A stretch of DNA of 15,535 nucleotides from Planctomycetota bacterium (lineage in GTDB: Bacteria; Planctomycetota; Planctomycetia; Planctomycetales; Planctomycetaceae): contig QWOR01000250.1 of the NCBI GenBank assembly GCA_003669575.1, positions 1-15,535 of the forward strand, written 5' to 3'. A program made the translations under genes and the position numbers. Every line of letters begins with the position of its first letter. The stretch's first letter is position 1. Shown piece after piece: positions 14,904 through 15,535 of this stretch. A model generated the notes under the pieces. That model worked only from the letters and a program-made list of their open reading frames with translations, did no database searches and had not been told where the DNA came from.

Positions 14904-15535
14904 ATGATGAAGCAATCTCTCCGCGTTTTCCGCGGGGCATGCGCACTGGCACTCCTGATGGTTTGCTCACTCAGTTGGGCAGAAGAGAAGCCAGTCGACT
15001 ACAAGGCCACGGAAGATGTGGTCTTCGGGCACAAGGACGGCATGGCTCTCACGCTGGATGTGCTTGAGCCTGTGTCGAATCCCAAGCATATTGGCCTGAT
15101 CCTCGTCTCCAGCGGCAGCTGGAATTCCAAGAAGTCCGACATCCACGAGGAAGAAGAAAACCGCCGCAAGTACGATCACTGGACCCAGGGGCTGCTCAAG
15201 GGGGGCTATACCCTCTTCGTGACTCGCCACGGCAGCAGTCCACGTTACACCGTGCCCGAGATGGTTCCCGACATGAACCGGGCCGTCCGCTTCGTGCGGC
15301 AGAACGCAGCTCAGTTCGGTGTCGATCCCAACAAGCTCGGAATCACGAGCGGTTCATCGGGAGGACACCTTTCTCTGATGGCAGCCATGACTGGTGACGA
15401 CGGCCAGCCCGACTCGAAGGATCCCCTGGAACGAGTCAGCAGCCGTGTCCAATGTGTCGTGGCGTGGTTTCCGCCAACCGATCTGGTGAACTGGGGTGCC
15501 CCCCGTTCATACCAGCTCATCGAGTTGACGCGTCC
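14904..15535 (+). CDS. Secreted alpha/beta hydrolase (esterase/lipase-like), partial at the window end
   Basis: The frame is open to the window edge, giving 210 visible codons with no stop. A signal peptide (MMKQSLRVFRGACALALLMVCSLSWA, split at the core by A/L residues) precedes EEKPVDYKAT. The body fits an alpha/beta hydrolase: an early strand HIGLILVSSGSW for the oxyanion region, and the nucleophile elbow GITSGSSGGH, whose G150-S151-S152-G153-G154 makes S152 the likely nucleophile. The acid and His should lie beyond the window. I chose ATG 14904 over ATG 14892 because the longer form adds MDDD ahead of a basic signal peptide, and GGA at 14894-14896 is well spaced for 14904; ATG 14907 is also possible. 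It lies 100 nt after the ceramidase-like gene, probably in the same functional cluster. The substrate is unknown. Confidence 0.82.
   Translation, partial: MMKQSLRVFRGACALALLMVCSLSWAEEKPVDYKATEDVVFGHKDGMALTLDVLEPVSNPKHIGLILVSSGSWNSKKSDIHEEEENRRKYDHWTQGLLKGGYTLFVTRHGSSPRYTVPEMVPDMNRAVRFVRQNAAQFGVDPNKLGITSGSSGGHLSLMAAMTGDDGQPDSKDPLERVSSRVQCVVAWFPPTDLVNWGAPRSYQLIELTR

Overview
The window looks like chromosomal DNA from a planctomycete (class Planctomycetia). The main evidence is the set of families typical of that phylum: a large secreted protein with a PSCyt1-PSCyt2-PSD1 layout, a Tat-exported DUF1501 protein, a secreted DUF1080 (3-keto-disaccharide hydrolase) protein, a ceramidase-like secreted hydrolase and a PhyH dioxygenase. 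Shine-Dalgarno sequences are scarce. No rRNA, tRNA or CRISPR was seen.

Layout. Positions 1-129 hold the start of a minus-strand secreted protein cut by the window edge. Positions 130-605 have no gene but carry a cluster of hairpin repeats. Then come larC on the minus strand (606-1904, nickel insertion into the nickel-pincer cofactor, with an added His/Asp tail), a divergent polytopic membrane protein resembling GT-C glycosyltransferases (2155-3951), and a membrane-anchored protein with a degenerate transglutaminase-like region and a TPR-like part (4192-5997), closed by a clear intrinsic terminator. A minus-strand DUF1080 protein (6062-6766) is divergent from the PSCyt/PSD1 gene (7078-10191). 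The usual partner of that gene, the DUF1501 gene, begins at 11016, but a compact transposase element (10265-10921) lies between them. Downstream on the plus strand are a PhyH dioxygenase (12596-13393), a ceramidase-like protein (13502-14803) and the start of an alpha/beta hydrolase (14904 to the end).

How the genes may work together. Most genes from 6062 onward encode exported or periplasmic proteins. They fit a catabolic island acting on glycans or lipids, of the sort planctomycetes carry in many copies, but no substrate can be read from the sequence. LarC is physiologically separate.

The most interesting structure is the element at 10265-10921. A Y1 (HUH) transposase with no TnpB partner sits between two 90-nt imperfect inverted arms. 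Each arm holds three hairpins at exactly matching spacings, and two of the hairpin types differ between arms by compensatory base changes. This resembles a REP-associated tyrosine transposase (RAYT) with its REP sites. Two more inverted hairpin pairs of unrelated sequence and without a transposase lie at 283-529 and 12447-12580, and a single long palindrome lies at 1940-1979. Intergenic DNA here is therefore rich in REP/REPIN-like elements from several families.
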